Source: Mycobacterium sp. GA-1841 (GTDB lineage Bacteria; Actinomycetota; Actinomycetes; Mycobacteriales; Mycobacteriaceae). Taken from it: a stretch of 64,000 nt of DNA. Under the pieces are notes generated by a model. The model had not been told where the DNA came from, ran no database searches, and saw only the letters and a program-made list of their open reading frames with translations. Position numbers and translations under genes: made by a program. Positions 35,794-44,113 of the stretch are shown piece by piece. Each line of letters starts with the position of its first letter. Position 1 is the first letter of the stretch. The stretch lies in the NCBI RefSeq assembly GCF_001954135.1, contig NZ_MBEQ01000024.1:305174-369173 (forward strand), read 5' to 3'.

Positions 35794-37607
35794 TGCAGAA
35801 CCGCCGTCCAACCGTCTCCGTGGTGTTCCAGCCGGACGACCGTGACCCCTGTCGTGCCCTCATCACGTTCGAACAGTGCTCGAGCGACCGGGTTCGTGAA
35901 CATCGCCTCCACCGCGTTGCGCACCCCACGTCCACCGAACTCCAATTGGAGCCGTGCCCCGTCGAAAAGTGTCCGATGCACGTCGTCGCTGACCGTCACC
36001 TGGATGCCGAGGTCGTCCCGAATCCGTCGAACGACATTGCCGGTGAACACTGGAACCAGCTGCTCGGCAACCGCATCAGAAATGAAATCGAAAACGACAA
36101 TGTTGTCGCCGATGCGATTGAGAATCTCCGGACGCCCGATCTCGTTCTTGAAATGATCCTGGACCGCAGTACGTATCTCGCGTTCGACCTCGTCGTACGT
36201 CGCGCCCGGTTTGACTACCGGCACCCGGTTGCCGGCTTCGTCATGTTCGTAAACACCGAGGTTCGAGGTGAATACGATCAATGCCTCACTGAAGAACACA
36301 GTGGCGCCCGTTCCGTCAGTAAGCCGACCGTCGTCGAGTATCTGGAGAAACTTGTCCAGTATCCGCGGATGCGCCTTCTCGATCTCGTCGAAGAGGATCA
36401 GGCGGAAAGGTTGTTGCCGTACAGCATTCGTGAGCTCTCCACCGCCACTGAAGCCCTCGTACCCCGGGGGAGCACCGATGAGCCTGGCCTCGTTGTGGTC
36501 TGCACGAAACTCGCTCATGTCAAACCGCAAGAATGAATCTTTTTGCCCGAAGACCAATTCCGCAATCGACTTCGCCAGTTCGGTCTTGCCGACCCCCGTC
36601 GGCCCGGCAAAGAAAAGTACTCCTTGGGGCCGGGTCGTCGATCCTCGTGATTCCGCTCCGGTCAGACCCATACATGACCGGACCAGGATGTCCACAGCTT
36701 TACGAATCGCGGCCGGCTGACCCAACACCTTGGCGCTCAACGACATCGCACCGTCGCGAATGCGCTGTCGCAAACCGTCGGATTGCCAGGGATTGTCAGG
36801 TACGCCGTGGCGAAAAGTACGGACTGCGTCATCGATATCGACCGCTGGAATCTGTCGGTCCTGAGCCAGGCGGCCAATTTCCGACATCGACCGTAGAGTC
36901 AAACCGTCGGTCTGGGCGGCAAAGCGCGTGACAACGTCGGCCAGTCCGGGGCTGCCTGGCGCAGGTGCGTGCGGCAATGAAAGGGCCAGTGATCGGGCGA
37001 GTGCGATCCGGTGTTCCATCGTCGGCTGCGGCACCGAGATCACCCGTGCCAGCTCTGACGAGGCGAGCCAGTAGGGCAGATCACCCTCTCGATCCAGTAA
37101 CCAGATCACGGTGTTGTACAGCGGTGCCCGGTGTCTGCCCTCAACGTGCCGGGCGGTCGCGGTCAGCATCAGCTTTTCGGCGGTCGCCAGCAGGCGATGG
37201 AGCCCCTCAGCCGCGAAGTTACCTGCGGGCGCGAGCCTGGAGGCGTTCGAAAGGACGAGTACACACGGACGATCAGAGACAACCACGGCCCGGATCAACC
37301 CAGATAGCAGCTCATGGCTCGGAGCATCGGCCTGTCCGCTGCATACTGTGGCGATCATGCCGGAGGCCACCTCACCGTCATCGCGCGCGGCGATCGCGCC
37401 GTCGACCGGGTCGTACACGATGACGTTGCGGTGACCTGCCGCTTCCAGCTCCGACAGAATCGCGTCGACCACGGAGGCCTGCCGGGGTGCCGAGGTACCA
37501 CGAGGGAGGAGCACGATGTCCCGCAAATTCCCGGTGATCAGGACCTGCGGGTTGGCGGGAAGTGCAATATCGAGTTCCCGTAGCCACGTCGGGTGTTCGA
37601 GCGTCAC
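35790..37607 (-). CDS. Clp-type AAA+ ATPase with degenerate N-terminal AAA region
   Basis: A 605-residue protein. Residues 1-270 look like an AAA fold without a P-loop (VLITGNLRDIVLLP). Residues 285-600 are a ClpA/ClpB D2-type module: GPTGVGKT (335-342), ILFDEIEKAHP (Walker B, 404-412), FTSNLG (sensor 1), NRIGD (Arg finger area), GGRGVRN (sensor 2). No ClpP-docking loop is obvious. It would unfold or remodel a protein, perhaps a phosphorylated one presented by the FHA protein. The GTG start overlaps the upstream stop (GTGA, 37604-37607). Confidence 0.9.
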   Translation of the reverse strand: MTLEHPTWLRELDIALPANPQVLITGNLRDIVLLPRGTSAPRQASVVDAILSELEAAGHRNVIVYDPVDGAIAARDDGEVASGMIATVCSGQADAPSHELLSGLIRAVVVSDRPCVLVLSNASRLAPAGNFAAEGLHRLLATAEKLMLTATARHVEGRHRAPLYNTVIWLLDREGDLPYWLASSELARVISVPQPTMEHRIALARSLALSLPHAPAPGSPGLADVVTRFAAQTDGLTLRSMSEIGRLAQDRQIPAVDIDDAVRTFRHGVPDNPWQSDGLRQRIRDGAMSLSAKVLGQPAAIRKAVDILVRSCMGLTGAESRGSTTRPQGVLFFAGPTGVGKTELAKSIAELVFGQKDSFLRFDMSEFRADHNEARLIGAPPGYEGFSGGGELTNAVRQQPFRLILFDEIEKAHPRILDKFLQILDDGRLTDGTGATVFFSEALIVFTSNLGVYEHDEAGNRVPVVKPGATYDEVEREIRTAVQDHFKNEIGRPEILNRIGDNIVVFDFISDAVAEQLVPVFTGNVVRRIRDDLGIQVTVSDDVHRTLFDGARLQLEFGGRGVRNAVEAMFTNPVARALFERDEGTTGVTVVRLEHHGDGWTAVLQ

Positions 37608-38740
37608 CGCGCGTTCCTCTTGTGCACGGTGGGTTGAACTGCATCCTGACGCGGAGCAGGACGAATTGAACTTCCGGGCAAGCTGATCGTCTCTGGGGTA
37701 TAGAGGCCCGGCAATTTCTGTTCTTTCACGCTGGACGTCAGCCCTCGACGCGACATCCCGCTGATCAGCCCAGGCACACGACGACAGAACTCGTCCTCGG
37801 CATCACGGTCGGCCGCCGCGTCAGAGGTGGCCAAACGCACTGCCCGCAAGCTGATTTCGCCGTCGCGAATGTCGGCGCGCAGCCCATGCGTGCCACTTTG
37901 CCGAACCACCAGGGTTCCCGGGGTCTCCACATTGACATCCAGCACGTCATAGCCCAGTTCGCGTAACGAATCCTCCATCGCTTGGCGTACGAACTCGCGA
38001 TCCGATTGCGCGGCGACGCGGTCCAATTGCCAGGTGATCGCGGCTCGCGCTCGCGCGAGAAGTCCCTCGGAATCCACGTTCCGATCGACGGTCGTCGCCG
38101 CTTGGTCAAGCAAGGCCTGTACCGGATCGGGATCGGGGAGATGGCTCAGTTGGGCGCGCAGCTCCGCAACTTCGGTGCGCTGCGCTTCGGCACGTTTGGC
38201 GCGCCGGTTGGCCTCCTCGATCCGGTCCACCAGATCGGCGTACAACAGCCGGGCCCGCGCTGGTTCGGTGGCGGCCAACACGTCGCGGGCCGCGTCGACG
38301 AGTTCCGGGGCGTCGACGCGCAACGAAGCCAATCTCGCGCTGATCTTGTCCGCGTAATCCACCCGCAGCGGTACCACCGGCTCGTGAGGCACGGAAGCGG
38401 CGGCCGCCGCGCGCTGTTCCCGCTGTTGCATCTCGACCAGGATGTCCTGCATGCCGGCCATCACCTGGTGCGTACGTGCGTCGAGGCGGCGTCGTTCCAG
38501 CTCGTTGACCGAGCGGGCCAGCTTCTCCTCAAGCTCGTCGCATTGCCGTAGCATCGCGTCGCTGTTTCCGGCCACCAATGTGCCCGAAGCGATCATGCAG
38601 TCGAGATGGCCTGCCGCGCGGCAACGACGCTCCAGAGCTGAGGCCCGCCCAGTCAGTGAACGCCACCGACGGGTAGCGGCCTCGACGCGCGACCGCTCAA
38701 TTGCCCGATAGTCGATGACCTTCGGCCCGCTCACCGTCAC
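37604..38740 (-). CDS. Coiled-coil protein, first gene of the kinase operon
   Basis: A 378-residue, highly charged, largely helical protein. Residues 15-240 are rich in Arg, Glu and Ala with heptad-like spacing (CDELEEKLARSVNELERRR). A short alpha/beta part spans about 265-340 (REFVRQAMEDSLRELGYDV, then strand TPGTLVVRQSG). No family recognised. Three in-frame GTG codons lie at 38746, 38740 and 38734; 38740 is favoured by GGGAA six bases upstream. It probably serves as adaptor or scaffold for the Clp-like ATPase. Confidence 0.75.
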   Translation of the reverse strand: MTVSGPKVIDYRAIERSRVEAATRRWRSLTGRASALERRCRAAGHLDCMIASGTLVAGNSDAMLRQCDELEEKLARSVNELERRRLDARTHQVMAGMQDILVEMQQREQRAAAAASVPHEPVVPLRVDYADKISARLASLRVDAPELVDAARDVLAATEPARARLLYADLVDRIEEANRRAKRAEAQRTEVAELRAQLSHLPDPDPVQALLDQAATTVDRNVDSEGLLARARAAITWQLDRVAAQSDREFVRQAMEDSLRELGYDVLDVNVETPGTLVVRQSGTHGLRADIRDGEISLRAVRLATSDAAADRDAEDEFCRRVPGLISGMSRRGLTSSVKEQKLPGLYTPETISLPGSSIRPAPRQDAVQPTVHKRNAR

Positions 38741-38962
38741 CCTCACTTCCCGAGGAATCAGACCCGCCTGTCCCACCGCGGCCGCATCCTCGAGAAAGCC
38801 GGTGAGCGGTCCATAAAGTTTGCCAGCTTCATTGGGGGGAAACAGTCATCCGTTCGTCCGACGCGGGTGGATACCTGGCTGTGGAAAAATGCCGCTCCAA
38901 CTACGCCTTCGTCGCCTGACCCCATGAGAGACGCGGTCACAATCTCGATCTAGGAACCCACC
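38741..38962. promoter_or_regulatory. Divergent promoter region of the two core operons
   Basis: A 222-bp region separates the minus-strand coiled-coil/Clp/kinase operon from the plus-strand RyR/PGDYG operon. It holds no convincing gene. AGGAA lies seven bases before the plus-strand ATG. I see no strong dyad; a shared regulatory region for both operons is likely from layout alone. Confidence 0.5.
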
Positions 38963-41131
38963 ATGCGCATCTCCTCGCCGAGGTTCTGGACACTTGCCGC
39001 GCGACAGAAAACCATGAAGGAGCGGTCGCTGACCCAACCGCGGCACGTCATGGTGTTACGCCGCTTCGCCGCGGCCCTGCTCGCGGGTTACGCCTGTCTG
39101 ATCAGCTACCTGGCAATCGTTGCGCTGAACCCCGCGCTTCGTACCCACATACCGTCTTGGTGGACGTGGTTCGGAGCGCCCGGTTCATCGGCGACGATAA
39201 GCGTGACCTTGGGTTTACCGTTGGGCTATCTGATACTTCGCCGGTATGCAACGGGCCGCCGCCTCCGCAGTGCGTCACTGTTGGTCATCGGCGGCATGGC
39301 AGTTTCGGCGATAGTGCTGGCAATGGGAGCCTACTGGAAATGCCACGAGGCCCAGTCGCCATTCTTTGCGCCGCTGTCTTGGACCCTGGGTCTGTTCGTG
39401 GGAAGCGTGGAAAACCCGTTTCTCCAGTCAGATTCAACGTCGGTGTGCGCATCGGAGCAGATGCCGGTTGCCTTGGAGTTGGCGCGATTGCTGGCCATCG
39501 CCAGCACCTTGACCACCGCGGTGGCCGCGGCGATGACGTTGTCACGAGCCCAGCTTGACCGGATTGCGCTCTGGCGCGCCCCCGCGCTCGTGATCGTGGT
39601 GGGAATCGATGCGGAGTCGATCCCGCTGTTGCAAGCGATCGCGCGCAACATGTCTCCCCGTGAGACCCTCGCCGTGTTGACCAGCAATCCGGACTCCGAA
39701 GTCATCGCTGCGGTCCGGAACGTCGGTGGCAGGATTCGCACCGTTGACCTTGACGACGATTACGAACTGGCTGGTTTGACACTTTGGCCGCGGTTGGACC
39801 GCCTGTATCTCCTGTCGAACGACCCTGCCCGAAACCTATCGCGTTATGCGGTCATCGACGAGCAAGTGGACAGACTTCAAAGTGACCGGGTGCGCTTGCC
39901 GCTGACAGTCCGGATCGATGATCCATGGCAAGCAGAAGTATGGCGGCGCAGTTTCCTGTCTAGTTCTGAGCGTCGCTGGGTGGCTGATGCGATCGGCCGT
40001 TACGAGATCACTGCCGCCAAACTGATCAGGCACATCGCAGGTAATGACAGAGCCGAACCTACGCGAACCGTGCTGATCTGTGGAATGTCCCCGCTGACTC
40101 ACGCTTTGACTTCCGAACTGGCACAAGTACATCGAGAATACGAGCTGTACACACGGCCCGGCACTGACCTGCCGAACAGCGCCGTGATCATGGCGGCTGA
40201 TGCGTCAGGCTTCATCGCAGATCACAATCTGCGACAACAACGCGTTGCCGGCGACGGGCCAGCGGTGCAGATCTTGCCCATCGATTCGGAACCCACCGTC
40301 GAAATGATCGGCCAGTATCTGAAGGAGACCGAGCCTAGCTCGGTGGCAGTGATCCTGTGCAACACGGAAAGCAGCGGGCAAGGTGTGGGAACACGGCTAG
40401 CCCTCCGGTTCACGGGCCTCAAGATCTACCAGGTATCCGACTCCGCGACGGCCCTCACCAGCACCTCCGTCGTCGGCCAGCTCTACGCCTTCCCGATCAA
40501 CATGGATATCGATGCCACCGCCCCGCAGGATGCATGGGAACGGGCCGCGGAAATGATTCACGAAAGCTACAGCCAGCGGTCTCCGCGCGACACTCCGACC
40601 ACCCGGTATTGGAAGGACCTGGATCCGTTCGTCAAAGGTTCCAACCGACGCCTGGTGATCAATACATTGTGGATGGTGGAAAAGGAAACTCGTCTCACCT
40701 GGAATTCACTGGAAAGCCCGCCAGTCGAACCACTTCCGGAGGGCTTCACTTCTCTGTCTGTCGAGGACCAACTCAAAATCCTCCTTCTCGACGAGGCCGA
40801 GGTCGACCGATTGATCGAGCGGGAACACGATGATTGGTGCCGGTATCACTGGGCTCGCGGCTGGCGCCAAGGTGCCGAAAAGTCGTTCGAGCGCAAGGAA
40901 CATCCGGCACTGCTCACCTGGGCCGAACTCATGACGACGGGCCAAGCTGCCAAATATCGGGACGTAGCCCTGAAAACCCTTGTGGGTACGCTGATCAACC
41001 TCCGCAACCTCGGGTACCGCGCAGTTCCGAAGGAACCGAGTGTGCCACCGGTTGGAGCCCTATTCACCTCCGCGGACCCCGAAGTCGATCAACGGATTGC
41101 TTCTGAACCCGACAATTCACCGATAGGTTGA
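38963..41131 (+). CDS. Membrane protein with TrkA-N-like and RyR domains
   Basis: A 722-residue protein. About four transmembrane segments lie in residues 30-195, without a K+ selectivity filter (no TVGYG). Residues 205-330 resemble a TrkA-N/RCK Rossmann unit (ALVIVVGIDAESIPLL, LTSNPDSEVIAAV, GGRIRTVDLDD), and a second copy spans about 365-520 (VLICGMSPLTHAL). Residues 535-700 match a bacterial RyR domain: IHESYSQ, SNRRLV, EHDDWCRYHWARGWRQG. TrkA-N units bind NAD or nucleotides and RyR domains are thought to bind nucleotide-like ligands, so it looks like a membrane ligand sensor. Confidence 0.85.
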   Translation: MRISSPRFWTLAARQKTMKERSLTQPRHVMVLRRFAAALLAGYACLISYLAIVALNPALRTHIPSWWTWFGAPGSSATISVTLGLPLGYLILRRYATGRRLRSASLLVIGGMAVSAIVLAMGAYWKCHEAQSPFFAPLSWTLGLFVGSVENPFLQSDSTSVCASEQMPVALELARLLAIASTLTTAVAAAMTLSRAQLDRIALWRAPALVIVVGIDAESIPLLQAIARNMSPRETLAVLTSNPDSEVIAAVRNVGGRIRTVDLDDDYELAGLTLWPRLDRLYLLSNDPARNLSRYAVIDEQVDRLQSDRVRLPLTVRIDDPWQAEVWRRSFLSSSERRWVADAIGRYEITAAKLIRHIAGNDRAEPTRTVLICGMSPLTHALTSELAQVHREYELYTRPGTDLPNSAVIMAADASGFIADHNLRQQRVAGDGPAVQILPIDSEPTVEMIGQYLKETEPSSVAVILCNTESSGQGVGTRLALRFTGLKIYQVSDSATALTSTSVVGQLYAFPINMDIDATAPQDAWERAAEMIHESYSQRSPRDTPTTRYWKDLDPFVKGSNRRLVINTLWMVEKETRLTWNSLESPPVEPLPEGFTSLSVEDQLKILLLDEAEVDRLIEREHDDWCRYHWARGWRQGAEKSFERKEHPALLTWAELMTTGQAAKYRDVALKTLVGTLINLRNLGYRAVPKEPSVPPVGALFTSADPEVDQRIASEPDNSPIG

Positions 41132-41547
41132 TGGCCATGGCCCGACTGCTCAATCTCGAGGAGATCGACGAGCTTCTTGACGGCGCGGGCAGATATCGCT
41201 CGACGATCATCGTGGGTGCGGTGCAGATTCAGCAGGAATCGGACTGGACGACTGCGCGCGGTGATCCGCTGCAAATGGCCGCGGGTGACTGGTGGGTGAC
41301 CGATGACCGCGGTGACCGGTGGTCGGTGGCAGCCGACGTGTTCGCGCAGACGTACGAGCAGCTGCCCGACGGACGATACCGAAAAGCTGCCCAGGTGGTC
41401 GCGACGGAACTGACAGAAACCGTGACAGTGCAAACCCTCGAAGGTCTTGCCACGGCCGAGCCCGGTGACTGGTTGGTGCGAAACCCCGGCGGTGAATGTT
41501 GGCCTGTGCCGGCTGCTGACTTCTCGCGACGCTATGAGAAGGTCTGA
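41131..41547 (+). CDS. PGDYG-type protein
   Basis: A 138-residue protein with two related units: AAGDWWVTDDRGDRWSVAAD followed by F-x-x-TYE, and EPGDWLVRNPGGECWPV followed by DFSRRYE. This is the PGDYG-like pattern (PGDW-V...G..W.V...F...YE). The ATG overlaps the last base of the preceding stop (TGATG), so it is coupled to the RyR-domain protein. Function unknown; small beta-rich modules of this type may bind a ligand. A second ATG at 41137 is possible. Confidence 0.78.
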   Translation: MAMARLLNLEEIDELLDGAGRYRSTIIVGAVQIQQESDWTTARGDPLQMAAGDWWVTDDRGDRWSVAADVFAQTYEQLPDGRYRKAAQVVATELTETVTVQTLEGLATAEPGDWLVRNPGGECWPVPAADFSRRYEKV

Positions 41548-41837
41548 CGCACTCCGGCAGCGAGCGGGGGTGGTAATCGGAACCTGCGCGTCGACCGAAC
41601 GACGGACTGACGTGCTCGAGGATCCGTGACACACTCACGCGCATCGTGTGTCGTGCACGGTCGAGAAGGGGGCACCACCTTTGTACGACACCAACGATCT
41701 GCCCATCGTCGGCCGGCCCGGCAGCGTTGCACAAAATGTCATCGACTGACGATAAATCCGTGCCGAGCACCGCTAGAAGCACCGGTTCGATGTCATTCGT
41801 TTCGTCCACCGATACGTACGGAAAGTAGTCGGAGAAC
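41548..41837. other. Intergenic, no supported gene
   Basis: About 290 bp without a convincing gene. Short frames on both strands lack ribosome-binding sites and would overlap neighbours. The last bases supply GGAG just before the M23 peptidase start. Confidence 0.5.
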
Positions 41838-42629
41838 ATGAATCGTCACGTCACCCTCACCAGCGTCGCTTCAGTTGTCGCCGTTCTGGGCGCAGGCGCT
41901 CTGATGTATGCCGGCCCCGCCACGGCTGATGCGTCCGCGACAGTCAAGGCACGCACCCAGCGAATGTCACAACCCAACTTGGGCTCCCAGCAGAACGGTT
42001 GGTACAACGAAGGCGACCGCCTCACTCTCGTCTGTTCCGAGCGTGGGCAGAAAGTGAAGGGATTCTTCAGCTTCAACATTCCAGGTGGCTGGGATGATCT
42101 CTGGTACAAGACTTCCGACGGAAACTTCGTAGCTGATGTCGACATCGAGACCGGCACGCTCGATGTGGTCGCGCCCGGCTGCGGAGCTCCGAACCCTGAC
42201 AACCAGTCTCCCCCAGCCCCGTCCGGCGGGCTGCGCGTTCCACTGGACGGAAACCCGGCCGTCAACCGCGGATTCGGTGGAAACGGCCACAACGGAATCG
42301 ACTACCACGCGAACAGCGGGACACCTGTGTACGCAGCGAATGCCGGCACCGTCGCCTTCGAAGGTTACGGCGCGAACAATTCCTGGATGACCGGAATGGC
42401 CGGCATCTGCGTACTCCTCAAACACAACGAGAATTACACCGGCTACGCGCACCTCAGTCGTACCGTGATCAACAACGGTCAGCAGGTCGCCAAGGGCCAA
42501 CTCATCGGATACTCCGGCGCGACCGGAGCGGCATCGGGCCCGCACCTGCATTTCGAAGTACTTCCGCTCAATCCTGACTTCGGCAACGGGTTCGCGGGCC
42601 GGATCGACCCTGCACCACTCCTGTCGTAA
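41838..42629 (+). CDS. Secreted M23 (LytM) metallopeptidase
   Basis: A 263-residue protein with a signal peptide (residues 1-31, ending PATADA), a middle SH3-like part (residues 45-115 with two Cys), a short Pro-rich linker, and an M23 domain from about 135. Zinc ligands are visible: HNGIDYH (HxxxD) and GPHLHFE (HxH), with YAHLS between. It should be an active peptidoglycan endopeptidase or an envelope remodelling factor. It lies inside the island and may help access to the cell wall. Confidence 0.92.
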   Translation: MNRHVTLTSVASVVAVLGAGALMYAGPATADASATVKARTQRMSQPNLGSQQNGWYNEGDRLTLVCSERGQKVKGFFSFNIPGGWDDLWYKTSDGNFVADVDIETGTLDVVAPGCGAPNPDNQSPPAPSGGLRVPLDGNPAVNRGFGGNGHNGIDYHANSGTPVYAANAGTVAFEGYGANNSWMTGMAGICVLLKHNENYTGYAHLSRTVINNGQQVAKGQLIGYSGATGAASGPHLHFEVLPLNPDFGNGFAGRIDPAPLLS

Positions 42630-42659
42630 GGGTTCAAGGTCTGGAGTCGCAAAGCCGAT

Positions 42660-42695
42660 AGAGCCGTGACCGACGAATCGGTTCGTCACGGCTCT
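42660..42695. terminator. Bidirectional hairpin terminator
   Basis: AGAGCCGTGAC and GTCACGGCTCT form an 11-bp perfect stem with a 14-base loop that can itself pair (ACCGA/TCGGT). It lies between the convergent M23 gene (stop 42629) and a small secreted protein gene (stop 42704), so it likely ends both transcripts. Confidence 0.75.
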
Positions 42696-42703
42696 TCCAG
42701 TCC

Positions 42704-43054
42704 TTAGCATCGGTATCCGTTGTAGCCTTGACTTTCCCACGGGTAGATCGACAACCGGAAGGATGAGCACCATCCCCGGTTGGCATATTGTCCGGCAAAC
42801 CATCGGTGCCCCTGAACGAGCGCGAAGAAGGAAGCCTTGATCTGCCATGGTGCTGCTGCCGGCAACGCTGGCACACGTCCCTCCGACAGCGCACGGGTCT
42901 CCGCCTTGGAGAGGTAAACCGTGCAACGGCCATTGGCGCAGCCACCCGTTGTCGCGTTGGACGGCGCCGCTGCGCCTAGTGCGATTGCCAGTGCTACGAC
43001 GATTGCCGCCACCGTCACGACGAACCGTCCTGTCACATTGTTGAGCGTGGCCAT
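42704..43054 (-). CDS. Small secreted cysteine-containing protein
   Basis: A 116-residue protein with a signal peptide (VTGRFVVTVAAIVVALAIALG, cleavage near SNA). The mature part has four Cys (CANGRC, WCSS, final C) that could pair, and aromatic runs (HRWFAGQY, YPWESQGYNGYRC). The ATG at 43054 has AAAGGA eight bases upstream. The motif CTVYLSKAET suggests a small mycobacterial exported family; function unknown. It is divergent from a small plus-strand gene across a palindrome. Confidence 0.72.
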   Translation of the reverse strand: MATLNNVTGRFVVTVAAIVVALAIALGAAAPSNATTGGCANGRCTVYLSKAETRALSEGRVPALPAAAPWQIKASFFALVQGHRWFAGQYANRGWCSSFRLSIYPWESQGYNGYRC

Positions 43055-43246
43055 TGCCCGTGTCCTTTCGGTGTTCGATGCTGGAATTTCCCCGCATCTG
43101 AACCGAATACCGATCCCCCGGCACCGTCGGCTACAGCTCCGCATGTTCTTTCCAGCACCCTGTAACACCTCGCGTGGCGAATCGGATATATCACGTGAAC
43201 CGCTGAAACTCGGAGAGCCAGTGCCCTGATCCCCGCCTTGCCAGCC

Positions 43247-43276
43247 GGATACACGTCTCACAGGAGACGTGTATCC
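43247..43276. promoter_or_regulatory. 30-bp perfect hairpin/palindrome between divergent small genes
   Basis: GGATACACGTCTC and GAGACGTGTATCC are perfect 13-bp inverted arms separated by ACAG. The site ends 17 bp before the ATG at 43294 and partly precedes its ribosome-binding site; the divergent gene starts at 43054. It could be an operator for a dimeric repressor, or an RNA hairpin in the 5' leader of the small gene. Confidence 0.6.
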
Positions 43277-43293
43277 ACAGGAAGGTGGCAACG

Positions 43294-43605
43294 ATGGGAC
43301 AGGACAAGAGAATTGCCTTCGCTATAGCCCAGCTTCAAGGCAAGTTACACACCGCGGCCGGCGACAAGCGCTGCGGCTGCGGACCCTGCGGCCACTGGGT
43401 CGCACGGGCGGCGCGCAGTGCGGGAATTTCGCGTCAGTCGCTGGAAGCCCACCTCGGCCCGGCTGCCAAGCCGCAGACCAGGCGCGCTACGCGCAGACCG
43501 CTTACCAGCAGGATCTGCGACAGCAGCACCATCCGACCCCGTGGATCCGATGAAGTGGGCACGGGAATTGCCCTGCTGCTCAACCGGCTCCATGAGGGCG
43601 GCTGA
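43294..43605 (+). CDS. Small Cys-rich basic protein
   Basis: A 103-residue protein beginning MGQDKRIAFAIAQLQGKL, then KRCGCGPCGHW (three Cys and a His in a compact site that could hold zinc), then a basic stretch. GAAGGTGG lies upstream of the ATG, and a strong hairpin follows directly after the stop (43612-43638), supporting a real transcription unit. The C-terminal half is Arg-rich and less protein-like; an alternative frame there reads plausibly, so a frameshift cannot be excluded. Confidence 0.5.
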   Translation: MGQDKRIAFAIAQLQGKLHTAAGDKRCGCGPCGHWVARAARSAGISRQSLEAHLGPAAKPQTRRATRRPLTSRICDSSTIRPRGSDEVGTGIALLLNRLHEGG

Positions 43606-43611
43606 AGGTGC

Positions 43612-43638
43612 CGGTCGGGTGGCCGATCCACCCGACCG
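43612..43638 (+). terminator. Hairpin terminator after small gene
   Basis: CGGTCGGGTGG and CCACCCGACCG form an 11-bp perfect stem with a five-base loop, seven bases after the stop at 43605. There is no T-tract after it. The position right after the stop supports termination. Confidence 0.6.
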
Positions 43639-43769
43639 CCCCGGCGGTCACAAGAAGCGCAGTCATGCAAGCGATACCGACACCGCATACGCCTGTAGTC
43701 CGGACGGCCGATTTCGCGGTGCTGCGGGGGCTGGCACCGTGGACTGCACCACCATAGAGAGGAACTCCC

Positions 43770-43889
43770 ATGATGAAAATCATTCGCCGACTCCGTGCCA
43801 CCTGCCCGCGCTGCAATGGCACCGGTGGCCATAGCGACTTCGGCAACTGGGTGAACTGCTCGGCCTGTCGCGGTACCGGCCAAAAGTAG
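43770..43889 (+). CDS. 39-residue zinc-ribbon mini-protein
   Basis: A 39-residue frame: MMKIIRRLRA, then CPRCNGTGGH, then NCSACRGTGQK. The two CxxCxGxG units are those of DnaJ-type zinc fingers, so one zinc should be held by four Cys. AGAGGAA lies five bases before the ATG, and a hairpin terminator with TTT begins 15 bases after the stop, so it is a well-defined one-gene unit. Standalone CxxCxGxG mini-proteins occur in actinobacteria and phages; function unknown. Confidence 0.78.
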   Translation: MMKIIRRLRATCPRCNGTGGHSDFGNWVNCSACRGTGQK

Positions 43890-43904
43890 ATCTCGCCACG
43901 ACGG

Positions 43905-43933
43905 GGCCGCCCACCATCGGCTGGGCGGCCTTT
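43905..43933 (+). terminator. Intrinsic terminator after the zinc-ribbon gene
   Basis: GGCCGCCCA and TGGGCGGCC form a 9-bp perfect GC-rich stem with an eight-base loop followed by TTT, 15 bases after the stop at 43889. Confidence 0.8.
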
Positions 43934-44113
43934 GTCGTGCGCTGGAAGTTGTCTGCCCGCACTCCTTCGCGAGCCAGAAGCGTGTCGTACAAATGGATTA
44001 CAACGGTGACCGATTCCTCGACACCATCGCGACCTGCCCGCATATCCGTGCCAATATGAGGAACCAATAATTGTCATTGCGGAGTTTCCCACCGAGGCGG
44101 CGAAGGGTGAACC

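Noticed and set aside
41207..41839. Minus-strand frame across the PGDYG gene and the 41.6 kb gap
   Set aside because: The first 60 codons look somewhat protein-like, but most of it is antisense to the PGDYG gene and there is no ribosome-binding site or family match.
43269..43553. Alternative frame overlapping the small Cys-rich gene
   Set aside because: Its end reads plausibly, but its start lies inside the palindrome and lacks a ribosome-binding site. A frameshift in the main frame remains possible and is noted there.
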